From positions 654,407 through 718,406 of the forward strand of contig NW_023998415.1 of NCBI RefSeq assembly GCF_014805625.2: DNA of 64,000 nt, in the 5' to 3' direction. Origin of the DNA: Glossina fuscipes (lineage: Eukaryota > Arthropoda > Insecta > Diptera > Glossinidae). Shown here piece by piece: positions 35,011 through 49,149 of this stretch (its first letter is position 1; the number at the start of each line of letters is the position of its first letter). A program made the position numbers and the translations under genes. The notes under the pieces were generated by a model that saw only the letters and a program-made list of their open reading frames with translations, was not told the origin of the DNA and searched no databases.

Positions 35011-38000
35011 AAGAAGATGATGAAATGGTTTGAAAAGTGTCAACATTCAACTAAGCAGAATGACGAATAACTTTTATTCCTTATATAAAAGAACAATTAT
35101 TTTATAACCGCTTCTTTGTTCGCGAGCCCTTCTTTGTTGAACATGTGGAAAACAGGTGAAATATTCTTTTACTGAACTTATTTAAGTAATTTAATCCCCT
35201 AGTTATCGAATTAAGAAAGTTCTTTAATAAGATCAATTTTCTATCGCTTAAGCGTAAGAATTTGATCTATGATTATAATAATTATATAGTGTGGCAGATA
35301 TAAAGCAGAAAAATGGGCAACCTGGCTAATCGTGAAGTTCACTTTTAAGCAAAAGAAATATTAGTTTTCACCTTTCATTTGTATCGTTAGGTGTTCGGAA
35401 ATCTGTAACGATCTTGGAATCTCCATTTAGTTTTACGTTTGACACCGTTTATGCGTTCTTATCAATCTATGCCTACAATATAAATATCACATCAATTATT
35501 TCCAAATCACAATGCGCAACACTATTGCTCGATTTGTTGTCCTGAAATCAATTACTCGTAAATTCTCATTGCATCTTGCTAACGATTAAAGGATAAATCG
35601 ATAATGAATATTTTGATTTCAACATCAATTCGGATAATTTCTTTTTCTTGATTTCTAGTTCTTGTTTGTTTTTAAGCTTCAACACGAGCGAAACTTGAAC
35701 ATTTTTCACTTTTTGAATTATATATGTAATCCGTTAACTTATTTCTCTCGTATTCAATAAATAAATGAATTTGAAAAAAAAAAAACATGGACGGTATGAC
35801 ATTTAAAAGAAATAAACAAAATACTTATTTTATCAATCGTTATATACTGATAATATGTAAACGGGCTCTAGTTACGTTATAATGAATCTTTGATACACTC
35901 GAGTATCAGAGGGCATAGCACATCATTTGAAGGTGAATCTGTGGGTTTAACCTAAGAGTTTATGTGCCAGGTTTTCGTTTGTTTTCAACTTTTTCAATTT
36001 CTTTTGCGGATCTTGGAGTTCCAAGCATTAAAAGTAACAAGGTGACGGTCGGATGGACGTTAACTAAAATTACACTGACTTTATCAAGTCCCTGATGAAT
36101 ATTTTTGGATTTTCAATGGAAATAAAAATGAAGGCAAGTTTACAATAGTTCTGTAGGCTGGTGATTGATGTAAATGTACCTTATATGTCTTTTTCAATTT
36201 TTTAAATAGGTTTCTCAAGGTCATAAGAGGCACTATTGAATAAAAATTTATATATAAGGCGTCGTGTTCAATAAAAAAAGTTGATTTTTTATTTTTATCA
36301 ATATCGTTTTCCTCCTCCGGCAAAGCCATCCCCCTTAGATACAATACATGTCTGCATGCGCTATTTCGAAAAATACCTAGATTGCCCTAAGTAGATTGCC
36401 CTATTGTCGATTGCCCCTGGACGGAACGGACAATTCTCTAATCAAAATACTTCGGATTCGGCACCTATATTGTGCGATGAGGACGCATTTTACTCTCCGC
36501 TTTCACGTCTTGCCCTCGACGACGGTTCAATTAAGAAGAAGGAAGCCGGAGGTCATCTTCTTCTTGTCTACACTCGAACATGAATTGGCTTTTCCAATCG
36601 AAGTATGTCAATTAAGTTATTTCGAATGTGATATTTCCATTCCATTTCGTTCTTACTTATAGAGTACTTACTTAATACAGCATTGCTATAATACTCACGC
36701 GAGAATAACAAACTGCCTGCTATAAAAGGAAATGAGTGGAAGGTCAACTATACTGATCGTACTTTAAATAAGTAAGAATAACTTATAACTACGTGTAGAA
36801 CCAAAACAAGCTGAATGGCTTTGTTCCTTACAATAGACGCAGCGGACGTTTTTCTTTATCGTAAAATGTAGTTATGTAAAAACGAATGTAAGCTTAAAAG
36901 TTAAGCATCGATGTTGTGTATAAATCCATTTCGTTTTAATATCGGCTACCGAAATCGAAACGTTTGCAAACAATTCGAAGGAAGTTTACAGGTCCCTATA
37001 AACATACATATACATGTTCTTAATCATTATATCAACATGGAAAACGGTCTGGTTATTCCTCTCCGTTCCTCTGTCTGTTTACCCGTCTGTATTTCGAATC
37101 CCTAAAATCATTATGAGCCCAAATTTGATCACATTTCTCCAATTTCCATGGGCGGAGAATTGCGGTAAAAATTTCTAAATTTCGATGAATGTCACAAATT
37201 GATGAGTAATATTAAGTGGTCTATTATCGTTCCGTCGTTTCTTCGTCCGCATGTCTGTCTGTTAGCTCTTCTGTTATCGAAAATCGGCAATTATATGTTC
37301 TAAGATAATGAACACACATCCTTAAAATTGCTAATCAGTGCGAATTTAATTTACGGATTTATTTTAGGAGCGGAACTTTTTCACACATATTGCAACGTAT
37401 TTAACTCACGTTGCTTCATATATTATTTGGTCTTGCATTTCAATAATGTTAAGATGCACGTAACTCATATCCGATATGTAATGCAAATGTAGATAGGCTG
37501 GTGTGCTCGTGCGAGTCCTTCACCGCTATATCGATCAAATTGCATGTGTTTTAATTAAATTATTGTTTTTTTTCCTTGTTTCCCTTTTTCGCTTATGACA
37601 ATATTTATTTTAATTAAAGAACAAATAGTCATTTATTTCGATAATATGCACATAGGCAAAAAAAAAAAAAAAAAAACATAAAATTGATTTAATTTAGCGC
37701 GGCATGATATGAATGCCTGTAAAGAAAGGCAATCGTTAATATTTACACATCAAGATAATCATTTTTATTCATATATTTAATTAATGACTAATTAAAAAAC
37801 ATTAACTGCATTTTTTGTTTGGCAATTTAATTTCTCTTTTTATACCATTCCCTCTCAAACGAGATTTTATCTCTTTTCAAATTATTTTTAAAGCAAAAAA
37901 AAAAAAAAAAGAAAAGAAGACGCAAAGTTCATTTTATTTTTCATACCTTGATGCTGGTGCATTTAACTTCGCGCTTATCAGGTCATCTTTTTTTACGTTC

Positions 38001-39399
38001 TGACATATTAAAAGAAGATCATGACGCTTTCACTAATGCAGCTGATGACCATGATTTTAGCAATTGTCAAATTGAATTTAATGTTATGGCATTTGGCAAA
38101 ACTAATAAATTTCAAGAGGCGAAGAAAATGCAACGATCTGCATACACACGTGAATTAAGAAGAAAAATAAGGCAAGGAGAAGGAAGCAAAATAAAGCGAT
38201 ACAAAGAAATTAAAAAGGCAAAAAAAAATAAAAAAAAAAAATAAATAAATAAAAAAATGAAAAATAATAAATGAAGATGTTAAACAAGAAATTAATTTCT
38301 AGCAGTTAAATGCTTTACACATTTACCAAGCACCGAAAGACGTTCAACTCTACACTTAGTCATAGCTGTTCTGTCTAAGATTGAATCTACATATATATAT
38401 ATATATATATATAGATATATGTATATGTATATATATATATTTATATATCTTTTCGAGATTATATTTCGAGAGCAAGAGAATGGCCATGTGAGATGTCGTT
38501 TTATCATTATATACATACACATTACGTTCGTTTAGTTTTTGTTGAATTGGTTAGAAGCATCAGTAGCAGTAGCAGCAGCAGCAGCAGCAGTAGAAGCCCA
38601 AAAACAACAACAGCAGCATCAACATGTAACTATAAATCTTTTCCCAGCAACAATCTTTGCAATTTATCATTTCTTCCAAAGCATAAAACGCAGAGTATAG
38701 AAAAAGTAAACATAGCAGGTTGCATCTGGATCTCCTAACCAAGGTGACATGAAATGTTGAAAAACATGAAAGTAAGAAGAGAATAAAACTTCCGCAATAC
38801 GGACAATAATACGACCGCAATATACTCAAATACCTTAGTAAGCAAGAGAATAAAAAATGCCTTACTTCGCCTTATAGCAAAGATAGACAAAGCCATGCCA
38901 TGTGACAAGCAAGCGAATAGTACGAAAGCAATGCCAACAAGCTGTGCAATATTCAAGACGGCGTCTAAACGATCCAGTTCAGCTTTTGCTCCTTCCCCTT
39001 GACAGCTGTTATGTATATATATATAGAAATAAGAAAATTATTCAAAATGAGTTTTTATTAAATTTTGTACAAAATGTTGAACAAAACCAGAAAACTAAAA
39101 AAACATTTAAGAAAGTTACATTCGACGGAGACCGAATCTCGCCTACACACCACTATTTTTTTTGCATTCTACCGTCCAAGTTCTTTTATTTGATACCCAT
39201 ATCGCTGGTATTATGACCAAAAAATAAATCCAGCAGTTTCCTGTTTATTTTAGAATTAACCCATGTTTGTGCAGATAATATTATATACCTGCATTTTAGG
39301 AATGTACAAAATAATTTTACCCATTCTGTCTTAGTTGCCTTATGATATATAAGCACAAAGCCTCAAAATAGTGAAAAAAGTGAAAATTAATCATTTGTA
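35011..39399. other. Intergenic region
   Basis: No assured gene. A GC-richer open stretch at 36395-36583 (no ATG) is discussed in the findings. The 98-codon frame at 37948-38244 ends in an oligo-A-driven Lys tract and is not recognised. Confidence 0.35.
38391..38448. repeat. (AT)n-rich tract
   Basis: AT repeat with TATG and TATTTA interruptions. Similar AT tracts lie at 1657-1676, 8284-8329, 16325-16354, 20039-20056 and 63161-63183. Confidence 0.85.
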
Positions 39400-39785
39400 A
39401 CGTTATGTGGGCATGACCGGTGTTTTCCCATTTTTGCACGTAAAGAGTAGAGTGTTTCCTAAGACAAATGTGTAAAATTGCAGCCTTCTAATTTTTATAA
39501 TATATAATTTTTGAGCAACGAACAAAAAAACATATTTTTCACTTTATGCTCCACCACGGGCTTCTGATCTGATCAATTCGGTCCGTTTTTAATACCAACT
39601 TGCGCGCAAAGACTTGCAATGTTTTCACCAAATTTGAAGTCGCGACCAGAAGAGCGCGAAACACCATACAGACGCGTAGACGGAGAGACATGGCTTAGTC
39701 AATTCAGAATTTCACGCTGATGAGGAATATATAGACTTTGTAGAGTCTCTGGGGCTTCCTTATGAAATAAAACAAAATGAGTGGT
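39400..39785 (-). repeat. R1 copy
   Basis: On the minus strand: GGAAGCCCCAGAGACTCTAC, a TGTCTCTCCGTCTACGCGTC tract, ACTTCAAATTTGGTGAAAAC and a final AAAATGGGAAAACACCGGTC. Same order as the R1 copy at 51 kb. Confidence 0.6.
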
Positions 39786-40849
39786 GAGTATTAAAAAAAA
39801 ATAAATTAAACAACTTATATATTATAGAATCATTGTTTTAAAAAAATATTTATATATAATAATTAATTGTCTTATGTTGTGCGGTAGTAAAAACTCAAAT
39901 AATGTATTTAGGATCTAATGACTAGATTTATATTTATCTTCGCCGATTTAGAACAATATTCATTAACTGGCACTATTCCCCCTTTAGAATTAATGAACAA
40001 TTTTTTGTTTAATACACTATTTTACCCCAGCTCCACGCTTACGCTCATCTACCTATCTAGCTTATTTCTTAAGTCCTCTTAATCGTCATTTTCTAGAAAA
40101 TGACCAAAGTAAAATAGTATAATTTTTATCTTATCGTATAGGTTATCTGAGAAATCTCGAACTTGAGTATAAGGATGATAATAAATGTTCACGAAATCTC
40201 GTACGTATGTACGTATGTGTATTCGTCATTTTGTACACGTAGTTGCTGCTGTTTCTGTGCAAATAATTGTATATCGATCGGTAGATCGTTCTGTACGGGA
40301 ATTCTGCACCAACATTTATTGTAGCGAAGTTTTGGGTAACTGGATTGAAACTTGACCGTATCGGCCTAGATCGTGGCAAACATTCGGGGCGATCAGACAC
40401 TGTAAACACTGACGAGGACATCGCTGAATGTTCTTTTCTTACTTCATTATGGCTTACTTTTTTCGAGACGGATTTAGTTTTTGTTTGACTTTCGACTGCG
40501 TTCTTAATATACAATCACATATTATGCTATGATTTCGTTGAAAGTGTGGACACGAACTTGGGATTGCATGATTGACTCTATATTTCACACGGGGTTCATT
40601 AGCAGATTTCAGTTAAAACGTAATATTTTTCAATTGTAATTGTTATTGTTATTATTGTTATTCGAGAATATACATACCAGCTTAGATGGCTTTATTGGAG
40701 TTTATGATTTAAAAATTTATGGTTTTCTTCTTCTTCTGTGCATGCATTATTTGGATTTGACTATACGTGCGTGGTGTCCATGTTTTTTCCGCGGTTCTGA
40801 AAAATATTCTCGACACCACTCGTGGTACAGCAAGACAAGCATAGATAGA

Positions 40850-41420
40850 CTCAGAATTATGTCCTTTTTTCGATCTATGTTTGCCTGTCCATCTAAAGTT
40901 TGCCCATGTATTTTATGCATTTTTTGAAATATTTTGATGAAATTTGGTATATTGACGTACTTTGACTCACGCACGAACGCTTTTATAAAAATAACTCAGT
41001 TCAGGGTTCAGTTTGTTGATCACTATCCATATAATGCCCTCTTTTGAAAAACCGTTATATGGAAAAAATTGCAATTTTTACAATTTCTCGACAAAAGTCG
41101 CTGCGTAATAGTATTTCGCCATTGGAAATTGATGTGAAAACATTGGATCGAGTGGGGTATTTTTCTGAGCTCTCTTTCATATAACCGTTCCTACGAAAAC
41201 TGACACTTTATATGGTAAGAAAGTCTAATTTCCAACATTTCAAGGTGACAATTGGTTCATTATAGTAAATTGGCAAAGAAGTCAACCTTGCCAAATTTGG
41301 GCCACTGTTTTTGGATACCATTGCATATAAGGAATCCTTATATAACATGAACAACTAATTGTTAATGTTTTACGATGAAAATTTATTCCTATACTAAGTT
41401 TGGATGATTTTCTTTCGATT
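40850..41420 (+). repeat. R2 copy
   Basis: ATATTTTGATGAAATTTGGT at 40929, then TTTGACTCACGCACGAACGC, GATCACTATCCATATAATGC, GTCGCTGCGTAATAGTATTT, CTTTCATATAACCGTTCCTA and CCTTGCCAAATTTGGGCCAC. Collinear with the copy at 19330-20315. Confidence 0.7.
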
Positions 41421-42182
41421 CTTTACTTAGTAATTTGTAAATTAGCGTTCATAGTAATAGTTGGGTGCCAGATTCCGATGACATTCCGTCACGCATTCTT
41501 AAATCATGCATTGCATACGCCGCGTTATTTCAATTATTTCTGAACAAAGTCAAAATGAACGTCTCCTTCAGAATTACAGAGGCAAGCATGGGCAAATGGA
41601 ATTGTTTATCAAAATTGTTTGAATGAGCTATCATTGAAGAATCATCAAATCATTTTTATTGCCATTCCAGCACGTCTTTCTAAAAGAAAAGTCAACCGTT
41701 AATAACTTTTCTTAAGTGTACATATCATACCAAAGAGCAATTTTTTGATGGTGTACAGGGGTAATTAACTAAAGCCATTCACCAAGTCATTCATAAATTT
41801 TTGATGTTTAAATTTCAATCCGCTGATTTTTCTTCACACTTCTTGCAAGGAATAAGCTCTTATGTCCATAACAAATCGATAGGAGTTCTTTTCTTTTCCG
41901 ATCGCCGTTTAAGTTAAGCTATATGTTAATGCATACTGGTGATGTAAAACTAACTGTTTTCTCCCTTTAAAAAAAAAAAAAAAAATGAAGAAACATTCAT
42001 TCTCAAGAAGGAAAGCATTCAGCACTGAACGTTTTTATTGATTCACATGAAATGGAAAATGTCGGTTCGTTCTCTGACTTACGTGTGCTATTTAATCAAA
42101 AGTGTCGTGTAAAACTGCACGTAGAGGTCTTCATAAATAAAGTTAAATCGTTGCTAGGGCTTATTAAACATAGATATATAAT

Positions 42183-42455
42183 ATTGTTACGAAATTCCCT
42201 TTTCTCAGATACAGTTCGTATCGTGGATAGATCGTGGATATACTTTTTAAGAGAAATACACTTTGCACGGTTTCACTACAAAACTCTTTTATTTACTATC
42301 AATTTTTTCAAAGGTAGAGCTATTTACATTTTACTTTGGCAGTACTCTCGACTTCTCACCTCTGCCCACCGGCAGCTGCCTGACGCGCAGCGAATTTATT
42401 TTTGTGGGAAAATTAATTAGTTGGAATGAACTGGATTTGCCATTTCCGTAACAAT
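42183..42455. repeat. Possible solo LTR or other element bounded by a 9-base inverted repeat
   Basis: The segment starts ATTGTTACG (42183-42191) and ends CGTAACAAT (42447-42455), exact inverted copies. TGTTACG...CGTAACA ends are common in Gypsy-type LTRs. The interior has a GC-rich patch (42345-42400) unlike its surroundings. No target duplication or internal domain is visible, so this is tentative. Confidence 0.25.
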
Positions 42456-43308
42456 TGTTATATGTTACAAAAAGACTACATATGAGTTTCTTAGGTCAAA
42501 TACTTGAATATGGCTCTGTTGTGTCTTTCCCTTTCTATAGATATTACATTGATTCAATTGAATCAGTTCAGAAATAATTCCTATTCTTCACCTTAAGTAA
42601 TCGGCGTTGGAGTCAAGCATTCTCTTTGGAATCTTGCTATTTTTAGGCTTACCTCCTAGTCTAGTAGACGCTTTAATTTATTCTAACTAATTCATTCTTA
42701 AGCAAGCAAGTATTAGACGCTCGGCGGCTTTATTAGTTAGGATTAACTTCCATGGTCCTCAATGTTTTTTCTAAACAATTATGTGTCTAAACAATTTATT
42801 GTCAAGATCGGAGTCGGAGTAAAAACTATCAAATTATGTTTCTTTATTATGTGGTTTACTTTTAATCTTTAATGCTCACTAATAAATTTAATATGCTTTG
42901 AAAAGTCTACCATTAACTACTTAATTCGGATGTTATTTCATTGCAGCTAAATTTCACATATAAGTTAATAAACAAAAAAAAATATATTTTTACAGTTTAA
43001 GTTGAATTTGTTTAAGCATAAAATGTTCATGTCTTTCTTGTAGAAAGAAAAATAAAAAAAGAAGTAAACTAGCACGAAAAAAATGGTTTGTATTTCTGGT
43101 TTAGTTTAATTGGCTTAACACACGGACACTTCCCTATATAAGAGATGCAAACATAAGGCGCATACTGTCATCGACACACACACACAACGATGTTGTGATT
43201 TCAGAAAACAACGGACAACACGTTTCTCACTCTAGGTGGTTAATCGCCAATTAAACTCGACATTGGTAAAATTTGTAAAATTAAAGGATTTTTTTGTATG
43301 CCTAAATT

Positions 43309-43311
<3 letters not shown>

Positions 43312-43353
<42 letters not shown>
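43312..43353. repeat. (GT)n microsatellite
   Basis: About 20 GT units, nearly perfect. A similar tract lies at 57652-57701 (broken once by TATG). Confidence 0.9.
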
Positions 43354-43354
<1 letters not shown>

Positions 43355-43564
43355 ATATGCTTTCTTGTATCTCAAGTTATTTGTCATTGCTTTCTAGTGG
43401 TTTGGTTTTGTCATTTTTCGATCCGAAACGTTCAAAAAACATTTGTTATTCAAATTAGCATCTGACGGTAAGCTAAAAATGGTAAAAAGAAAAAAAAATA
43501 AAAACAAAGCTAACTAAAAATGTAGATAGATCGATCCATTTTAAATTTAATTAATTTATTCGAT

Positions 43565-43990
43565 TCATATATATACCCATCATCGAAGGGTGGGGGGTAT
43601 ACTCACCGTGTCACCCAAAGGGAACCCTCAGGGATCGTATAAAGTACATATATTTTCGTGATCAGCATTAAATTTTGTATTGATTGACTCACGTCTGTTC
43701 GCCTGTGTGCCTGCGTGTTGCTGACACTCTCGCGATCGCAAAAATTAAATTATTGACTTCAAATTTGATGAAAACATTTTTAAATTCTTTCACGCAGGTT
43801 GAGATTGAAAATGGGCCAAATTGATTAGAGCAAAAGCCGTAGCAAAGCGTAAACTGAACAAAACTCACTAGACTAGCTCTCTGTTCTAAAGGATAGAAGG
43901 CTGAAATTTTCCACAGTAAACTTTAGAAAAAACTCAACTGTTTATGTGCAAAAATGGATAAACTTGGTCATGCCCACACAAAGCTAAACG
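43565..43990 (+). repeat. R1 copy
   Basis: Starts TATACCCATCATCGAAGGGT at 43573, then a CACGTCTGTTCGCCTGTG tract, GACTTCAAATTTGATGAAAA and CAAAAATGGATAAACTTGGT. Collinear with other R1 copies; no coding capacity. Confidence 0.65.
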
Positions 43991-45559
43991 TAAATTAAAT
44001 TTTCTTTTTTTCAGTTTGTGGAGGTCTTATGCTTATCACATCATAAGATAAGCAAGACAAAATGTTTAAAACTATTTGATAAATTCCGAAAATGAAGATG
44101 TTTTATCTGTCTAAAAGTGCGTTAATTCTGAAATAAGTATGATGGGCACCACGACCTGGGGGATTTATTTTTTCTTAATAATGCCGCCCATATGGATAGC
44201 ATAAAAATAAATAGGGAGAGTAAGAGGCGGTTAGGTAAGTTTGTTAATTCTAAATTAATTATGGGTGACTTCACAACCTTATGGATTCATTTTTTCTTAA
44301 CCATACCATCCATATGGGTATCAAATAAAAGGGTTTGGTGAGTTGGACACGCTAAGTGTGTTAGTTCTACATTAATTGTGGTCGACATTATGCCAAGATA
44401 AGTTTCATCTCACTTTTTATGACAATAAATAAAAGAAAGAGACGTCGAAGACTTGAATGGTAATGGGTGTGGGAGATATATCTGTATAACTTTCTTACTT
44501 ATTGTTATTTCTTTGGAGCCTTTTATTTGTTGTTAGAATAGATAGTAAGAATAGAGGCAAAATCCACGCCCTCATATCTTTGATTTCTATCAAAATTGTA
44601 AATCTTTCAGTTTTCGAGCGACTGCTTAAATGAATTGGAAGGAGCACAAGTAAAGTTTGCTTCTTTTCATAGACTTCTAGAAAGTTATACGCGTACGTAC
44701 GCCATTCGACTTGTTATGCAAAAACTAAACCTAAATTTAACCAATTCCTCTTCAAATGTCAGAAAATATTTTGCTTATAATATTAAGGACATTATTCTTC
44801 AGACCATGCGATAAGATGAGTTGTTGTCTCATCGACAAACTTATCAAAAAAAAAAAAAAAAGAATTTTAAAAACAACCTTGGCATTTTTCTAATCGTTGA
44901 TCAAAATTCTTTCGTGCGAATCTTTGCTGGAACGTGGTGATGTCAAGACTTTTTTGAAAGGCTTGACAATTGGTCTGTGGAAAAGTATGCACTAAAGTAG
45001 GCTGCACCACAGGTTTTTACAGCGAAAAACGGTTATGATTCTTGCTTACAGGAATTGAATTTGTGCCGTTCCTAATAAAGTTTTAAAGTTAAAATTTGAA
45101 AAAAATTTTTACAATAAAGTAATGTAATAGAATCAGCAGCTTGCAACAAATGCAACACCAGATATCATGGGGAGAACGTCAGACCACATTCATCTTTAAT
45201 AGTTCCTCAGAAATGAAAACAACTGCCATCGATGCTTTCAATCCAAATTCTCTTCCCTTTTGACTTTGTTCGACGGGAATAAGAGGCACTTTCTAATGTA
45301 TATTTACACAAGCGTTGTAACCGAACTCAATATGACGGTCGTTGATAGGTTCTGTTTTGTACAGTTTCAGATAAATAAAACAGTAATCGATATAACACGT
45401 CTATAAAATTGCAGTTGACTTTGAAAGTATGTACACACGACGCGAAGCCTAGTTGAAGGTGGATCTAATGAACAACAACATGTAAATCTTTCTCTCAAGT
45501 TTTAGTTCTTTCTATTTTTCCGTTTGAAGTATTTTAGCAGTGAATACTGTAAGTAAAAA

Positions 45560-46340
45560 CAGACCTTACGTTATATTCTCCGTTAGATACCCTATACCAT
45601 CTTGTCTAATACAGTCTAATTCAGAATTATACATTATTTTTTTGCAAAAGCATACTTTCCATGAAATTGCTCATAGAAAACTACCTTAAATAAATATTGT
45701 CGCCATATAAAAGCTTGCTTTTTTATAAGAATCCCTAAAAAATTAAACTAAATCATCTAAAGTGTCCGCGGTTAACTTTTTTGCGAAATTGCTGCCATTG
45801 ACTTATTTTAATCATAAATTATTAAAAATTAAAAATTAATTAATTTTGTTATAAAGGTCTAACTACCCTTATGGGGAATTGGATCTAAAAAATAGATTAT
45901 TTTCGTACAATGTCGTAAATTTTTGTATTAAATTACTATTGCGGACAAATTTTTAGCAAAAAATCTTAAAAATTAGACCTTCTTGGCATAAAAGAGTTTA
46001 TATATCATGGGAATCCTTATATGCGATGACATCCAAAAACTAGACGTACTTCGTGTTCAAATTGAACACGTAGTTAGTATACATTTTATATTAAATTAAT
46101 TGAACATTTTTGCCATATAATGATTTTGAATTGGATTCAAAAAATACAGCTCCGTTGTCCAGGTTAATTTCTAATTTCGAGGAATTTTGAAAATTGTAAC
46201 CCTTTTCATACAACAAATTTCCAAAGAAGCATCACATGGGGAGTGATCAAAAAAGTGGTCCACGATGCAATCCATTTTCGATATGGTTCGCCTTTGGCTC
46301 AAAACAAATCAGTGTACGATTTTCATTTTCATAAATATAT
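45560..46340 (-). repeat. R2 copy
   Basis: On the minus strand near 46330: AATCGTACACTGATTTGTTT, GAACCATATCGAAAATGG and TGATCACTCCCCATGTGATG, with the R2 end (TAGATACCCTATACC on the plus strand at 45587) at its left. It abuts the plus-strand R2 copy that follows, giving a head-to-head pair. Confidence 0.5.
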
Positions 46341-46394
46341 TGCAAAAATTACACCCTTCATCGTTTAGGTGTAATATGAAGACTTTTGTTATTA

Positions 46395-46935
46395 CTTTTT
46401 ATAGCCTACACCACTTGTGCGGAAGTTTGCAACACTCAGAAGGACTTACACTCACCTCTTATTATGACAATCGTTTCGGGATGGTTTCTATGGAATCGAT
46501 CTCGGTTTGTCCGCCAATCCGTTTAAAGTTCGTCCATATATTATTGTGTTCCACAGGCATGTCGCAATTTTTGAGATATTTTGATGAAATTTGGTTTACT
46601 AAAGTGTTTCGGCCCAAGGATGGGCACCTATTGAAAATTGAAAATTAATTACACCGAATTTGGATGAAATAGGTCCATGGTTTAGAACGCACCGCGGCAT
46701 ATGATTCTCATGAAAGCTAGCCCGCCCATGGTGACAAAGTTTAATTAATGGTTTGTTATAACTGTAACAACGGGAAAATAGTAAAATCTTTGACAAGTAA
46801 ATTAAAGTTAGATCTCGTTGACGTCTCAGTATCCTTCAATAAAAGCGTTTTCTTGAAAATAATGCTTTTACATATTAGACGAAGTGGTGTACGGTATCTA
46901 ATGGTTGGCCTTGCCTGATAGCATCGGATAAATGT
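46395..46935 (+). repeat. R2 copy
   Basis: CTACACCACTTGTGCGGAAG, GCAACACTCAGAAGGACTTA, GATATTTTGATGAAATTTGG at 46573, GGCCCAAGGATGGGCACC, and an end GGTATCTAATGGTTGGCCTT GCCTGATA at about 46892-46920. The open frame at 46265-46648 lies over two repeat copies and is incidental. Confidence 0.65.
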
Positions 46936-49149
46936 ATTATGGTCAACTTTAGATTTCTGACCTCCTGTCTGTTTTACAAATTCAAGAATTTCAGCAAATC
47001 AGAGTCGACTTAGTTTGCTTAGCGAAGTGAATCTGTCTAGGTTCTAGACTTTTCTAAGACGAACGAGCTTTGTAGTGATAAAATTTATAATTTCATTTAA
47101 ACGTCGCAACACGCATGAAGTTGAAAATTTCAAGTTAACGAATATACATTGAGTTTATTTTCAAATTAAAATTTCAAAGCATTTCAATTGGAATTCAAAT
47201 TTTTTACCTTAAGACCAAATCCATTTTCTCAACGAAAATTTCGTTCATTTCGTTCAACTAGTTTTTTTTTTGTGTTAAATTTAGAAATTCTTCAGCTTTT
47301 TCTTTGCATTAAAGTTGGTGTAAATGTTTTCGAGTTTATCACTAACATTCAAATGTAGCCATAAATTTTTTGCTTCTCGTACTGGTCGTCATAAGTTAAA
47401 AATTCAATTTTTGTCTTAGGCATAACAACGCAACACAAGTTCAAATATCCCGCAATTTTAAAACTGGTTCATTATGTGTTCAACGATAATATGAAACTGT
47501 ATTTCATGTTGTATGTGCATATGCATGTATAGTATGTTATGCAATCATTTTGGCAGTAACTAACATAAACGTATGTTTGCATGTATATATGTTCAAATAC
47601 GCATATGATCTTGTGTGCGTATGTATTGGTATTGTTAGTCAAAAATGCATCAAATCCAAATTTCAATAATTCAAGGCTGATGCCACGTCAGTCAAAAATT
47701 CAATTGTACATTTTTATGCCGAAAATTAAAGGAATGGTCGTATAGATAGTCATGCAAACAGGCACACATATACAAACTTGCACATGTTAAAAGAAATATA
47801 TGCAGCAGGAAGAGGCACATAAACTTGGATACGTAAATGTACATATATCTATATATATATGCAGGTATATACATATGAGACGGCATATGTACACAAATTG
47901 TACGATATAAATAGAGATGAAAAATGTTGCCAACAATCATTTGTAAGTGTTGTAAGCATTTTCCTGTTAAATGTCGTCCATAATTTACTAAATGTATTTG
48001 GAACAGTAAAGGAGGTATTTTCATTTCATTTCAGACAGATACGCACGAACTTTTTTGATTTTTAAACATATATGTACTTCTCTGCGTCAGCTTTGTTATG
48101 CATGCAATATATATGTATATATACATGTGCGTGTATGTGTATTTGTGTTCGTGTGTAGTGTGTATACGAAATTCGGTACAATTCAAACCATTACTAGAAA
48201 GCTTTTGTTGCTGAATGTTCTATTAGCAACGGGGGCCCACACATATAAAGCTCATCCACTGCAATATCATACCATCATGGACAATCATTATGCAACTGCC
48301 ACATATTAAAATACATATGTACAGCACATACACATATATACAATTGATATTTCTATTCTATTTTTGTTTTTGCATGCTACAGGCAAGCATTAAATCGGCA
48401 TATATGTACGTATTTTAAGAGATACTCAACATATAAATAAACAAATAAGAATATTATAATCGTACAAGCTTAATACCGTACATTTCTGTACCAAGTACAC
48501 CAAGAATTGCGCACCCTTTTTCATGCAAAGGCATACCTTTAATGAAGCCCGCATATTATAGCATGCCCACAACATCGCAAGGCGTAATCCAAATTTAGCA
48601 AACTTCATTAACTTAACCAAAAATTGTATTATTTTTCAGTTTTCTTTATAGGAATCTAGACATCGGACTTTCCCTCCATATAAGGATTTACTTTTTTGAT
48701 AGCCCCTGTACATCTTACGGTCTACAAAATAGACCCATGTGATTCAAATTTCTGTAAATCTTTTTGTTAAATGGGTGCTATATATGCAAAGTAAAATATT
48801 AACAAATAGATCTTTGTGGCATGTCAGCTGATATCCATAACTGATATCCATAAATTAAATCTTCTTAGTTCATATTTGGTGAATTTGATTTCTTTGTTAT
48901 TTTATTGTTATGAACAAATTTTCACCATGAAATATTGAAAATTATATCTTTTTAATATATAAAGATTCAGTGTCAGTTCAGTTCAGTAGGAACATCTAAA
49001 TGAGAGTGGGTTCAAAAAATTGCCGTAGCCGAACCACATTTTTCATACTAATTTAAAATGTCGCAGTACTATTTCTCATCGAGTTTTGTCAAATAACTTT
49101 GAAAGTTGAAATTTTTTTCAAAATAAGTCATTTTAAGTTATAGGGGGAG

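Noticed and set aside
42052..42451. 122- and 62-codon overlapping frames
   Set aside because: Lie largely inside the candidate LTR-like segment; residues show no domain.
46265..46648. 127-codon plus-strand frame
   Set aside because: Covers two R2 repeat copies; not a gene.
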